Assembly (NCBI GenBank): GCA_903863935.1
Contig: CAIPDV010000078.1
Span: 1-51,669 of the forward strand
DNA: 51,669 nt
Origin: an uncultured Bacteroidota bacterium
GTDB lineage: Bacteria; Bacteroidota; Bacteroidia; JABEUT01
Direction: 5' to 3'
The notes under the pieces were generated by a model. That model did not search any database. It was not told the DNA's origin and saw only the letters and a program-made list of their open reading frames with translations. The position numbers and the translations under genes were made by a program. Shown here piece by piece: positions 28,649 to 36,956 of the stretch; the stretch's first letter is position 1, and each line of letters begins with the position of its first letter.

Positions 28649-29200
28649 CTGCACCGGATAGGCGTAGTAAAACGTGGAAGAACTCAATTCCTTTTTCCGT
28701 AAAACGTCAAGATTCTGAAAATTACTCAACTGCTGAATACCGTTATTGCAAAATTGAATAAGCCTGTCTACCGGATATTTATCTGCTTCCGAAGAGGTGG
28801 CTTTACCGTTGAACTTTTCATACGAATTAATGGCTTCCGAAAAACGGTAATTAACCTGGTAAGCCCAGCCCAGGTAATAATAAGCCAGGTTTTCAACATC
28901 GCTGCTTTGCACCGCTATTTCCAGGTAATGGATAGGTCTTTCCTTGTCTGTTTTTGCATAAAGCATACATACCGCAAGGCGGTAATTATAGTCCGGATTG
29001 GTTGAATAGAGTGAAAGAAGTTGCGAATAGAGTGGATAGGCATCTGCAAATTTTTTCTCCTTAAAGTATTCGGCGGCTTGCTTCTTTATCTGGGTTTCAT
29101 CGGCAGGAAGATCCTTTTGAGCCACTCCCGATTGAGTTAGGAAAACACTCAGGAAAACCAATAGAAACAGGAACGGGAATCTCGAAAAATTAGGTTTCAT
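28646..29200 (-). CDS. TPR-repeat exported protein, N-terminal part of an interrupted gene
   Basis: A 184-residue product with a signal peptide (ending SGVAQ) and TPR-like helical repeats (AAEYFKEKKFADAYPLYSQL, YYYLGWAYQVNYRFSEAINS). The last residues, LDVLRKKELSSSTFYYAYP, match the linker that in PorE-like and OmpA-type Bacteroidota proteins leads straight into PD40 repeats. Those repeats are encoded directly downstream in the same frame after a TAA. Alone it would be a secreted TPR protein lacking its propeller domains. No promoter octamer is obvious upstream. Confidence 0.8.
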   Translation of the reverse strand: MKPNFSRFPFLFLLVFLSVFLTQSGVAQKDLPADETQIKKQAAEYFKEKKFADAYPLYSQLLSLYSTNPDYNYRLAVCMLYAKTDKERPIHYLEIAVQSSDVENLAYYYLGWAYQVNYRFSEAINSYEKFNGKATSSEADKYPVDRLIQFCNNGIQQLSNFQNLDVLRKKELSSSTFYYAYPVQ

Positions 29201-29480
29201 CCTGAAATAAAGTAGATGATTTATTCAATGTTAAATTTGAGTTAAATTCTTTGTAAGTAGGAGATCAGGGGACACATAGTCTGACAAATGTAAAAAAAAA
29301 CTGCAAAAAACATGATGTTTTACATTAAAAACAATGGTTTTTCGGTTAAAATAACGGATATTCATAATAAATAGCCCGAATTAAGCAATTGAAGAATGGC
29401 GCAGTGTATTGCTGACAGGCATCATGCTTCAGATTGATAACTGTCATATTAAATAACACGAATAAAGGTAATCTTTGGAT
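29201..29480. other. AT-rich divergent intergenic region
   Basis: About 280 bases between the divergent TPR gene and the P-type ATPase gene. I see no gene. A near-consensus TAATCTTTG (29469-29477) lies immediately upstream of the ATPase ATG and may serve as its promoter; the rest is AT-rich with no clear hairpin. Confidence 0.4.
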
Positions 29481-31991
29481 ATGGGAAAATTGGATTTTGC
29501 TCAAAATTCTGAAACTCATTCCGGACTTTCAGACGAAGAGGTACTTATTAACCGCGCAGCTTCTGGTAGAAACATTTTAACACAGCAAAAGAGAAAAAGC
29601 TGGATGGTGGTTAAAGATGTAATTACCGACCCCATGTTTATACTTCTCCTTATTGCTTGCAGCATTTATTTTATTACCGGAAAGCCTCACGAAGGAATTA
29701 TGATGGTAGTGGCAATAATTGCGATTGCCGGTATTTCGGTATTTCAGGGCATACGGACTGAAAAAGCTGTAACCGCATTGCAAAAACTAAGCCAGCCTTT
29801 TACTACCGTTATTCGTAACGGGAAAAAAGTTCAGGTACCTTCTGCGGAGCTGGTGCCCGGTGATATTATTATTGTGTCAGAAGGCCAGCAAATATCGGCA
29901 GATGCTGTTGTGCTTGAATATAATGACCTATCGGTGAATGAGTCTATTCTTACCGGAGAATCTTTTCCGGTAGAAAAAGATAAAACAAATAATGAACTCT
30001 ATTCCGGAACAACCGTCTCATCGGGTTTGGCCCATGCCAGGGTTACCTGCACGGGAAATAATACAAAAATCGGCAAGCTCGGAATAAGTATTGAGCAGAT
30101 TAAAAAAGAAAAAACTCCGCTTGAAAGACAGGTTGGTGTGTTCGTAAAACGAATGACTTTTGTCGGACTTATTGCTTTTCTATTCGTTTCCATTTTCAAT
30201 GCATGGAAAGCAGACAGCTGGCTGGTTGGCCTGATGCAAGGCCTTACCCTGGCCATGGCTATTATTCCTGAGGAAATACCTGTGGCACTATCCACCTTTA
30301 TGGCATTGGGAGCCTATCGGATGATGCAAATACATGTACTTGTAAAACAACCCCAAACTGTTGAGGCACTGGGTGCAGCTACCGTTATTTGTGTGGATAA
30401 AACGGGAACTATAACAGAAAACAAAATGCAGGTGCAGGAACTATTTGAAATGTCAACGGATACCACCTACAATACTTCTTCACTCACCGATCCGGTGAAG
30501 AAATTGCTTTTAATTGCACGGCTGGCAAGTGAACCTATCCCGTTTGACCCCATGGAAAAAGCCATTTGCGAAGCCTTCGATCTGACAAAACATTCTATTG
30601 AAGATTACAAAATGATCAATGAATATCCCCTGTCGGGATATCCACCCATGATGACACACATTTATAAAGATGCCGCCGGAAACCGAATAATAACATGCAA
30701 AGGCGCACCGGAAGGAATCATTAATAATTCATTGCTTTCCGACAAAGAAAAGAACCGTGTAATGGCAATTCAAAAAGAGATGGCGGAAAAAGGAAACCGT
30801 TTACTGGCTGTTGCCACCAGCCCTTATTCCGACGAACATTTACCTGAATTACAAAGTGCCTTTAAATGGAACTTGATTGGCCTGATTGCTTTCAGCGACC
30901 CACCTAAGAAAAACATTCCTGAGGTTATACAAAGTTTTTACGCGGCCGGGATTGATGTTAAAATGATAACCGGCGATTATGCCCAAACAGCAAGCGGAAT
31001 AGCAAAAGCCATCGGATTGAAGGATCCGGGCAAATACATTACCGGGGAAGAATTGAGCTTACTTGACGATGAAAGACTGGCAAAGGTTATTTACGAAGTG
31101 AATGTATTCGCACGCATACTTCCTGAAATGAAATTACGCATTATTAACGCATTTAAATCAACCGGTGAAGTTGTGGCAATGACGGGTGACGGCGTTAACG
31201 ATGCACCTGCACTAAAAGCCGCGCATATAGGAATTGCGATGGGCAGCCGTGGCAGCGAAGTCGCAAGGCAGGCAGCATCGCTAGTGCTGGTAAATGAAGA
31301 CCTTGCCAGCATGGTTAGTGCTGTTGCGTTGGGAAGAAAAATATACGCCAACCTGAAAAAAGCTATTCAGTACATTATTACAATTCATATTCCAATTCTT
31401 TCCTTTGTAATAGTCCCTTTGCTGTTGGGTTGGAAATACACGAACATATTAAACCCAATACACATCATATTTCTTGAACTGATAATGGGACCAACTTGCA
31501 GCATAGCATACGAAAACGAACCGCTGGAAGAATCACTCATGAAGAAAAAACCACGCAAATTCTCTACTTCCTTCTTTTCTGTTAAAGAACTTTCTTTAAG
31601 TTTGGTACAAGGCTTAGTTGTTGCGCTGGGGCTATTGCTGGTATTATATTATTGCATGTATCAATCAATGGATATTGATACAACAAGGACCGTTATATTT
31701 ACTACACTTATCTTTTCAAATATCTTGCTAACCCTTGCCGGACGGTCAAAAGAAACCACGATTTTTAAAGTAATCGGATATAAAAACAAGCTTATACCAA
31801 TCGTTATTATTACAACACTTATACTATTGGCTATTTCAATTTACCTGCCTCCGGCCCGCTCTCTTTTCCAATTCAAACCCATATCTGTTATGTATTATTT
31901 AATTTGCCTGGGGGTATCAGCTGTTTCTGTTCTTTGGATAGAATTCTACAAAAGCCGAAATAAAAAAGGGGATGTTGCCAAACAAGTCTAG
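29481..31991 (+). CDS. P-type cation-transporting ATPase
   Basis: Inner-membrane P-type ATPase of 836 residues. The N-terminus fits the cation-ATPase N domain (GLSDEEVLINRAASGRNIL), followed by the actuator TGES loop (ILTGESFPVEKD). The phosphorylated residue is Asp306 in CVDKTGTIT, the nucleotide site is CKGAPEG, and the hinge is MTGDGVNDAPALKAAHIGIAMG. The TM4 motif is PEEIPVALSTFMALGAYRM; PEEIP rather than the PEGLP of SERCA-type calcium pumps marks a bacterial subgroup of uncertain ion. Calcium is the usual annotation, but I would only say cation. ATG 29481 is preferred to the in-frame TTG at 29475. Confidence 0.93.
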   Translation: MGKLDFAQNSETHSGLSDEEVLINRAASGRNILTQQKRKSWMVVKDVITDPMFILLLIACSIYFITGKPHEGIMMVVAIIAIAGISVFQGIRTEKAVTALQKLSQPFTTVIRNGKKVQVPSAELVPGDIIIVSEGQQISADAVVLEYNDLSVNESILTGESFPVEKDKTNNELYSGTTVSSGLAHARVTCTGNNTKIGKLGISIEQIKKEKTPLERQVGVFVKRMTFVGLIAFLFVSIFNAWKADSWLVGLMQGLTLAMAIIPEEIPVALSTFMALGAYRMMQIHVLVKQPQTVEALGAATVICVDKTGTITENKMQVQELFEMSTDTTYNTSSLTDPVKKLLLIARLASEPIPFDPMEKAICEAFDLTKHSIEDYKMINEYPLSGYPPMMTHIYKDAAGNRIITCKGAPEGIINNSLLSDKEKNRVMAIQKEMAEKGNRLLAVATSPYSDEHLPELQSAFKWNLIGLIAFSDPPKKNIPEVIQSFYAAGIDVKMITGDYAQTASGIAKAIGLKDPGKYITGEELSLLDDERLAKVIYEVNVFARILPEMKLRIINAFKSTGEVVAMTGDGVNDAPALKAAHIGIAMGSRGSEVARQAASLVLVNEDLASMVSAVALGRKIYANLKKAIQYIITIHIPILSFVIVPLLLGWKYTNILNPIHIIFLELIMGPTCSIAYENEPLEESLMKKKPRKFSTSFFSVKELSLSLVQGLVVALGLLLVLYYCMYQSMDIDTTRTVIFTTLIFSNILLTLAGRSKETTIFKVIGYKNKLIPIVIITTLILLAISIYLPPARSLFQFKPISVMYYLICLGVSAVSVLWIEFYKSRNKKGDVAKQV

Positions 31992-32036
31992 GGCCCCGGT
32001 CGTCAAGGCCTCATCAAAGTAAAATTTGAATAGTGG

Positions 32037-32744
32037 TTACTTACAATCTCCTTCTGGAGTGCAAACCTCACCATTCGGAATCTCGAGAAAACTTTCTTTG
32101 TTTTTCTCACTCCATTCGGCAAAAGATTGCGTAAGAGCCTGTGAAAAGGCACTGCTCTCCTGTGCTCCGGACACAGCATATTTCCGGTCGAACACAAAAA
32201 ATGGCACTCCCTGAATACCGAAATGAATGGCCTCGTTAATATCCGCTTTCACTTCATTGGCATACATTCCGTTTTCCAAAGCAGTCCGCAATTCATTGGC
32301 ATCGAAACCTAACTCCTCCCCCATCTTTACCAATGTATCATTGTCATCAATATTTTTTCCTTCGGTAAAATAGGCCTGAAATAGTTTTTCTTCCGCCTCG
32401 TTTTGCTTACCCTTTTGTTTTGCAAAATGACTAAAACGATGGGCCTTGAACGAATTTGCAACTACGGCTTTATCGAAATTATAAACCAAGCCTACCTTAG
32501 CAGCCATTTGAGTTACGTGGTCATTCAGGCGTTTGGCTTCCGTTAAACTAAATCCCTTATGCTCTGCAAGATATTGATTTATGCTTTTGCCGGGTGTGGT
32601 CTTCATTTCCGGTGCAAGCTGGTAGCTTTTCCATTCCAGTTGAACCTTTTCCCGATTAGGGAACTCGGCCAATGCGGCTTCAAACTTGCGTTTACCTATG
32701 TAACAAAACGGACACATTACATCGCTCCAGATCTCAACTTTCAT
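32037..32744 (-). CDS. DsbA family oxidoreductase (FrnE-like)
   Basis: Thioredoxin-fold protein of 235 residues beginning MKVEIWSDVMCPFCYIGKRK, the hallmark of the cytosolic FrnE/polyketide-isomerase-like DsbA group. The active site is CPFC (Cys11, Cys14), and the late GIQGVPFFVFDRKYAVSGAQ carries the cis-Pro loop. There is no signal peptide, so it acts in the cytoplasm, probably in thiol exchange under oxidative stress. An in-frame ATG at 32765 would add seven residues (MELKNKN); I prefer 32744 because family members start there, but both fit the promoter at 32785-32792. Confidence 0.92.
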   Translation of the reverse strand: MKVEIWSDVMCPFCYIGKRKFEAALAEFPNREKVQLEWKSYQLAPEMKTTPGKSINQYLAEHKGFSLTEAKRLNDHVTQMAAKVGLVYNFDKAVVANSFKAHRFSHFAKQKGKQNEAEEKLFQAYFTEGKNIDDNDTLVKMGEELGFDANELRTALENGMYANEVKADINEAIHFGIQGVPFFVFDRKYAVSGAQESSAFSQALTQSFAEWSEKNKESFLEIPNGEVCTPEGDCK

Positions 32745-32784
32745 ATTTTTATTTTTTAATTCCATTTCAATTTAATCAGACTGC

Positions 32785-32792
32785 AAATTTAC
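32785..32792 (-). promoter_or_regulatory. TAnnTTTG -7 promoter element
   Basis: Reads TAAATTTG on the minus strand, upstream of the FrnE-like gene (40 bases to ATG 32744, 19 to ATG 32765). Confidence 0.55.
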
Positions 32793-32848
32793 GCACTCTT
32801 AAAGGAATACCGTATCCCTAAGTCGCTATACTCTGCTATACCGCGAAC

Positions 32849-33454
32849 TCAGAACAATTTTTCCCACATTTTCAATTCACCCTCAAAGGCTGTTGAATGC
32901 AAAAAATACCCCCGGGGAATCTCTTCTGTATTGCTCCAATAGGTTGCTATTCGGGTTCCCAAAGGCATAGCCGCAAACTGCAACCGTAAATACTGTGTGT
33001 ATTTCCCATAGAGCTGTGCGCTGACTTCCACTGCATCGTCCATCACTTCAGATTCGGACATGTTTTCAATAAACGCATTGAAAAAATAGAATGAATCAAA
33101 GTCTTTAAAGTTGATGTTGGTAATATTATCATGAATAAATTCAAGGTTCGACAACCTATATTTCTTTTCAAGGTTCACTGAAAGCTGATAAAGGTTTTCA
33201 CGGTACTCAACACCCGTAAATTTGCCCTGCGTAAGTGCAGCACCAATCATGCAAAACTTGCCAACGCCTGAACCTATATCCAGAACTTTTTTGCCGGGTT
33301 TGTCGGCAAGAAATTCAGCCGCAGTTTTGGCAACAGCAATAGGAGTCCAGTGTTTTCCGCTTAGTAGTTTTATATCATCGGGATAGATTGAATTAAATTC
33401 TTCATCGGTAACAATTCCGTTCTTTCTTAATTGTTCAAACACTCCATTTTCCAT
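32849..33454 (-). CDS. Class I SAM-dependent methyltransferase
   Basis: A 201-residue Rossmann-fold methyltransferase. Motif I is KVLDIGSGVGKFCMIG (about 55-70), which binds S-adenosylmethionine. The acidic loop is GVEYREN, and motif III/IV lies in NITNINFKDFDSFYFFNAF. The N-terminal ~50 residues contain an ILLSGKHWTPIAVA-like stretch seen in several unclassified bacterial methyltransferases. The acceptor is unknown. It is head-to-head with a second methyltransferase gene 82 bases away. Confidence 0.8.
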   Translation of the reverse strand: MENGVFEQLRKNGIVTDEEFNSIYPDDIKLLSGKHWTPIAVAKTAAEFLADKPGKKVLDIGSGVGKFCMIGAALTQGKFTGVEYRENLYQLSVNLEKKYRLSNLEFIHDNITNINFKDFDSFYFFNAFIENMSESEVMDDAVEVSAQLYGKYTQYLRLQFAAMPLGTRIATYWSNTEEIPRGYFLHSTAFEGELKMWEKLF

Positions 33455-33498
33455 TTTTCCATTGCACTTTTGAACCGCAAAATTCTGATTTTTAGTGA

Positions 33499-33506
33499 TA
33501 CTTTTG
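33499..33506 (+). promoter_or_regulatory. TAnnTTTG -7 promoter element
   Basis: TACTTTTG lies 30 bases before the ATG of the TPMT-family methyltransferase gene at 33537. Confidence 0.55.
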
Positions 33507-33536
33507 AAATTATAATAAAGAGACCCCTTGTAAAAT

Positions 33537-34124
33537 ATGACTAAAATAGAAAACCCGGAAACCTTTTGGAATGCACGTTATCAAAACAATGAAACGGGTT
33601 GGGATTTAAAAAAAGTATCGCCACCGTTGAAAGATTATATTGATTCACAGACTGATAAAAACCTTACCATTTTAATACCCGGTTGCGGTAATGCATACGA
33701 AGCGGAATACCTGCTGAATAAGGGTTTTCAACATGTAACACTAATTGATATTGCTCCCAGTTTAGTGAACAGATTGAAAGAAAAATTTGCAGGAAAACCT
33801 ATCAAAGTAATATGCGAAGATTTTTTTACCCATTCAAACAACTATGACCTCATACTCGAACAAACGTTCTTCTGCGCTATTGACAGGTCGTTGCGAAAAC
33901 AATATGTGGACAAGTGTTTTAACCTGCTTAACCCGAATGGTAAACTTGCAGGCTTGCTATTTAATCGTGAATTTGAGAAAGCAGGACCTCCGTATGGAGG
34001 TTCAGCAGAGGAATACAGAGGCCTGTTCGAATCAAAATTCAATCTGAAACAATTTGGTCTCTGCATGAATTCCATTCCACCCAGGCAGGGAAGCGAGCTA
34101 TTTATTGAACTGGAAAAGAAGTAA
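33537..34124 (+). CDS. TPMT-family SAM-dependent methyltransferase
   Basis: A 195-residue methyltransferase resembling the thiopurine S-methyltransferase family. It opens with FWNARYQNNETGWDLKKVSP, the family's substrate/SAM entry motif. It has the SAM-binding LIPGCGNAYEAEYLL, the acidic LIDIAPSL, and EQTFFCAID in place of motif IV. Relatives methylate thiols, selenols or halides; the substrate here cannot be told. It is divergent from another methyltransferase gene and followed 71 bases later by the flavoprotein gene, which has its own promoter. Confidence 0.9.
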   Translation: MTKIENPETFWNARYQNNETGWDLKKVSPPLKDYIDSQTDKNLTILIPGCGNAYEAEYLLNKGFQHVTLIDIAPSLVNRLKEKFAGKPIKVICEDFFTHSNNYDLILEQTFFCAIDRSLRKQYVDKCFNLLNPNGKLAGLLFNREFEKAGPPYGGSAEEYRGLFESKFNLKQFGLCMNSIPPRQGSELFIELEKK

Positions 34125-34159
34125 TGATGGCTAATTTCCCGCTAATGACTTCCGAAGCG

Positions 34160-34167
34160 TATCTTTG
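34160..34167 (+). promoter_or_regulatory. TAnnTTTG -7 promoter element
   Basis: TATCTTTG lies 28 bases before the TTG start codon at 34196 of the flavoprotein gene, supporting that unusual start. Confidence 0.6.
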
Positions 34168-34195
34168 TACACAATAATAAAAAGCAGCCTGAAGT

Positions 34196-35377
34196 TTGAA
34201 TCCAACTACTAAAAGAAAAATTGCCATAATAGGTGGCGGCCCTGCCGGATTAATGCTTGCTGCTAGGCTCGACGAAAAGAAGTTTGAGGTTACCCTTTAT
34301 GAAAAGAATACCGCACCGGCGCGCAAATTTTTGGTGGCCGGAGATGGAGGATTAAACTTAACCCACTCCGAACCTTTGGAGCAATTTATTAAACGGTATA
34401 CCCCGGTTTCATTTTTTGAACCCATCTTGCGTAATTTTTCAAATACCGATTTACAGGAATGGTTCAAGTCAATTGGCGTACCAACCTTCACAGGGACCAG
34501 CAAACGCATCTTCCCGCAAAAGGGCATTAAGCCGATAGAAGTACTAAACGCTATCCTCAAAGTATTGAAGGATAAAAACGTGAAAATTCAAACAAATTAC
34601 ACGTGGAAGGGCGAAGAAATGAACGCCGATATTAGTGTGTTTGCCTTGGGTGGTTCCAGTTGGAAGGTGACCGGTAGTGATGGTGCATGGACCGGATATT
34701 TCAAGGAAAAAGGAATTGAAATTATCCCATTCCAGGCTTCCAACTGCGCCTTTAAAATAAACTGGTCCAAAAACCTGATAAGCCTTGCGGAGGGTTTACC
34801 TCTGAAAAATATTTCTTTAAAATCGCTTAATGTTAGGAAAGAGGGGGAAGTAGTGATTACTGCATTTGGCATGGAAGGAAGCGCGATTTATGCCCTTAGC
34901 CCACAGATACGCCAGCAACTCAATGAACATCAAAAAGCATTTTGCTACATAGATCTGAAACCATCTTTAAGCCTTGCCAAACTGACTAAATTTTTAGAGA
35001 GCAAACCCGCTAACAATACCATGACCAACTATTTATCGGGCACGCTGAATCTTTCCAAATCACAGATGGCTTTGCTTAAAAACCTTACTACGAAAGAAGA
35101 TTTCACCAAGCCGGAAACCCTAGCTGCTAAAATAAAAGAACTCCCTCTGGAAATAGTCGGCCTGGGACCGATAGATGAAGCTATTTCTACAACCGGTGGA
35201 ATTTCTCTTGAGGAAATAGATACAAACTTCCAGCTTAAAAAATGGCCCGGCCATTATGTTATTGGCGAAATGCTCGACTGGGACGCGCCAACAGGCGGAT
35301 ACTTGCTGCAAGGCAGTTTCAGTATGGGTAACAACCTTGCGGAGTATTTGAATAAATCAGCTGTGGTACACTCGTGA
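34196..35377 (+). CDS. FAD-dependent flavoprotein (TIGR03862/HI0933-like)
   Basis: A 393-residue flavoprotein of the HI0933-like group. The N-terminus holds the dinucleotide-binding motif IAIIGGGPAGLMLAARL. The signature LVAGDGGLNLTHSEPLEQF and late GYLLQGSFSMGNNLAEYL complete the FAD-binding fold, with VFALGGSSWKVTGSDGAW in the middle. This length and these motifs match the TIGR03862 subfamily, whose biochemical role is not established. It starts with TTG at 34196; no ATG precedes the FAD motif in frame, and the promoter position fits. Its last 21 bases overlap the convergent NTF2-like gene. Confidence 0.9.
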   Translation: MNPTTKRKIAIIGGGPAGLMLAARLDEKKFEVTLYEKNTAPARKFLVAGDGGLNLTHSEPLEQFIKRYTPVSFFEPILRNFSNTDLQEWFKSIGVPTFTGTSKRIFPQKGIKPIEVLNAILKVLKDKNVKIQTNYTWKGEEMNADISVFALGGSSWKVTGSDGAWTGYFKEKGIEIIPFQASNCAFKINWSKNLISLAEGLPLKNISLKSLNVRKEGEVVITAFGMEGSAIYALSPQIRQQLNEHQKAFCYIDLKPSLSLAKLTKFLESKPANNTMTNYLSGTLNLSKSQMALLKNLTTKEDFTKPETLAAKIKELPLEIVGLGPIDEAISTTGGISLEEIDTNFQLKKWPGHYVIGEMLDWDAPTGGYLLQGSFSMGNNLAEYLNKSAVVHS

Positions 35378-35719
35378 TGCGATAATAAGGCCGTCTTTAA
35401 TTTCCAACACCTCCCCTACCGTCATATTTTCTTCCCCATCTACATACCTGATATACTCCATAAAAACCTTATGCTCGTCGGCAATGAATTGCTGAGGGGC
35501 ATATTTTAAACTGGGTAATCGTTCAAAAGAATCTTTCCACCAAAGCCGAAGAGCATCTTTTCCTATAATAAGCCCGTTGGTTTCCGGGTTGCGGACCTTT
35601 AATTTAGGGCTGTAATGTGCGGCATCATTGGCATACAGGGCAAGCAACTTCGCCAGGTCATGTGCATTAAAGGCATCAAACCATTGCCGTGCAATTGCAA
35701 TTATCGGACTTTCAGACAT
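35357..35719 (-). CDS. NTF2-like (SnoaL-type) protein
   Basis: A 120-residue single-domain protein with the cone-shaped NTF2-like fold. It has an N-terminal helix IAIARQWFDAFNAHDLAKLLALYANDA, typical of SnoaL/ketosteroid-isomerase-like proteins, then a beta-rich half (KVFMEYIRYVDGEENMTVGE). Family members include isomerases, cyclases and non-enzymatic ligand binders, so function is open. The 3' end overlaps the flavoprotein gene tail-to-tail by 21 bases. Confidence 0.88.
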   Translation of the reverse strand: MSESPIIAIARQWFDAFNAHDLAKLLALYANDAAHYSPKLKVRNPETNGLIIGKDALRLWWKDSFERLPSLKYAPQQFIADEHKVFMEYIRYVDGEENMTVGEVLEIKDGLIIASRVYHS

Positions 35720-35733
35720 AGGTTGTTTTCAGG

Positions 35734-35741
35734 CAAAGATA
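35734..35741 (-). promoter_or_regulatory. TAnnTTTG -7 promoter element
   Basis: Reads TATCTTTG on the minus strand, 14 bases before the start codon of the NTF2-like gene at 35719. Confidence 0.65.
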
Positions 35742-35792
35742 CGTTTGAAAATTGTTATAACTATACCTACTGGGTTGGGTGGAATATTTTTT

Positions 35793-35800
35793 TATATTTG
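35793..35800 (+). promoter_or_regulatory. TAnnTTTG -7 promoter element of the SPFH operon
   Basis: TATATTTG lies 22 bases before the ATG at 35823. It probably drives both the SPFH/GYF gene and the Tim44-like gene 33 bases downstream of it. Confidence 0.65.
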
Positions 35801-35822
35801 TCCATAATTAAACTTTAAAATT

Positions 35823-36923
35823 ATGGGCTTATTCAGTGCAATTTCACATCAGTTAATAGACATTATTGAATGGAAGGACGATTCTACCGATACCATGGTA
35901 TGGCGTTTTCCACGCTTTCAGGACGAAATAAAAATGGGTGCTCAGCTGGTAGTTCGCCAGGCGCAGGCTGCCGTTTTTGTGAATGAAGGTAAAATAGCCG
36001 ATGTTTTTCAATCGGGAACCTATACTCTCGACACCAAGAACATTCCTATACTCACCACCCTGAAAGGTTGGAAATATGGCTTCAACAGCCCGTTTAAAGC
36101 GGAAGTCTACTTTGTAAATACCAAGCAATATACCGACCAGAAATGGGGCACCAAAAACCCAATTATGCTGAATGACGATAAGTTCGGCATGGTTGAAATA
36201 CGTGCTTTTGGCACTTACGCTTTCCGTGTTGCCGATGCAAAAAAATTCATAGAAGAAATTGTTGGAACCAACAGCTACTTCTCTACAGAAGATATGGCAG
36301 GACAGTTAAAAAGCCTTATGGTTAACAAGCTTACCGAGGAACTGGCAAAAAGTAATTTCGGTGTTGAAAAATTCTCGGCCAATGTCGGTGAGGTATCCGA
36401 TTTCTGCAAGGAAAAACTGGCCCCTGTGCTCGATACATTTGGTTTGTCATTAACACAATTTATATTGGAGAATGTATCCATGCCTCCTGAATTGAAAAAT
36501 GAAATATTCCAGTATAGCCGACTCAATAAAATTGACATGTCGAAACTGACACAGATGAATGCAGCCAATTCAATTCAAACTGCTGCTGAAAACCCCGGTA
36601 TTGGCGGAGCCGGCATGGGTATTGGTGTTGGTTTGGGTATGGGCAACCTGGTAGTAAACACCATGGGGCAGGCCATAAATCAAATGCAGCAGAGTGCTAA
36701 TACGCCTCCTCCTGTGCCACAGCCATTGCAATATTTTGTAGCGGTGGCAGGCAAGCAGACAGGGCCATTTGATGAACAGCAATTATCGGATATGGTGAAA
36801 GCAGGTACCGTGATGCGCGAAACCTTGGTTTGGAAAACAGGCATGGCTGCATGGACCCAAGCAGGACAAGTGACTGAACTATCCGGAATATTCAGTGCTA
36901 CTCCACCTCCATTGCCTTCTTAA
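35823..36923 (+). CDS. SPFH-domain protein with C-terminal GYF_2 domain
   Basis: A 366-residue protein of the YdjI-like SPFH group. Residues about 20-240 form the SPFH/band-7 domain (QLVVRQAQAAVFVNEGKIAD, EIRAFGTYAFRVADAKKFIE). A short helical part and a glycine-rich hinge follow (GIGGAGMGIGVGLGMGN, about 258-276). A C-terminal GYF_2 domain starts near residue 305 (YFVAVAGKQTGPFDEQQL, ending TLVWKTGMAAWTQAG). It has no signal peptide or transmembrane helix, so it may sit peripherally on the inner membrane. It is probably co-transcribed with the next gene, a membrane protein with zinc ribbons. SPFH proteins organise membrane microdomains; the partner is inferred from the operon. Confidence 0.9.
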   Translation: MGLFSAISHQLIDIIEWKDDSTDTMVWRFPRFQDEIKMGAQLVVRQAQAAVFVNEGKIADVFQSGTYTLDTKNIPILTTLKGWKYGFNSPFKAEVYFVNTKQYTDQKWGTKNPIMLNDDKFGMVEIRAFGTYAFRVADAKKFIEEIVGTNSYFSTEDMAGQLKSLMVNKLTEELAKSNFGVEKFSANVGEVSDFCKEKLAPVLDTFGLSLTQFILENVSMPPELKNEIFQYSRLNKIDMSKLTQMNAANSIQTAAENPGIGGAGMGIGVGLGMGNLVVNTMGQAINQMQQSANTPPPVPQPLQYFVAVAGKQTGPFDEQQLSDMVKAGTVMRETLVWKTGMAAWTQAGQVTELSGIFSATPPPLPS

Positions 36924-36956
36924 GCGTTTATTAAATAAATAACCTCTGGTATTGAT

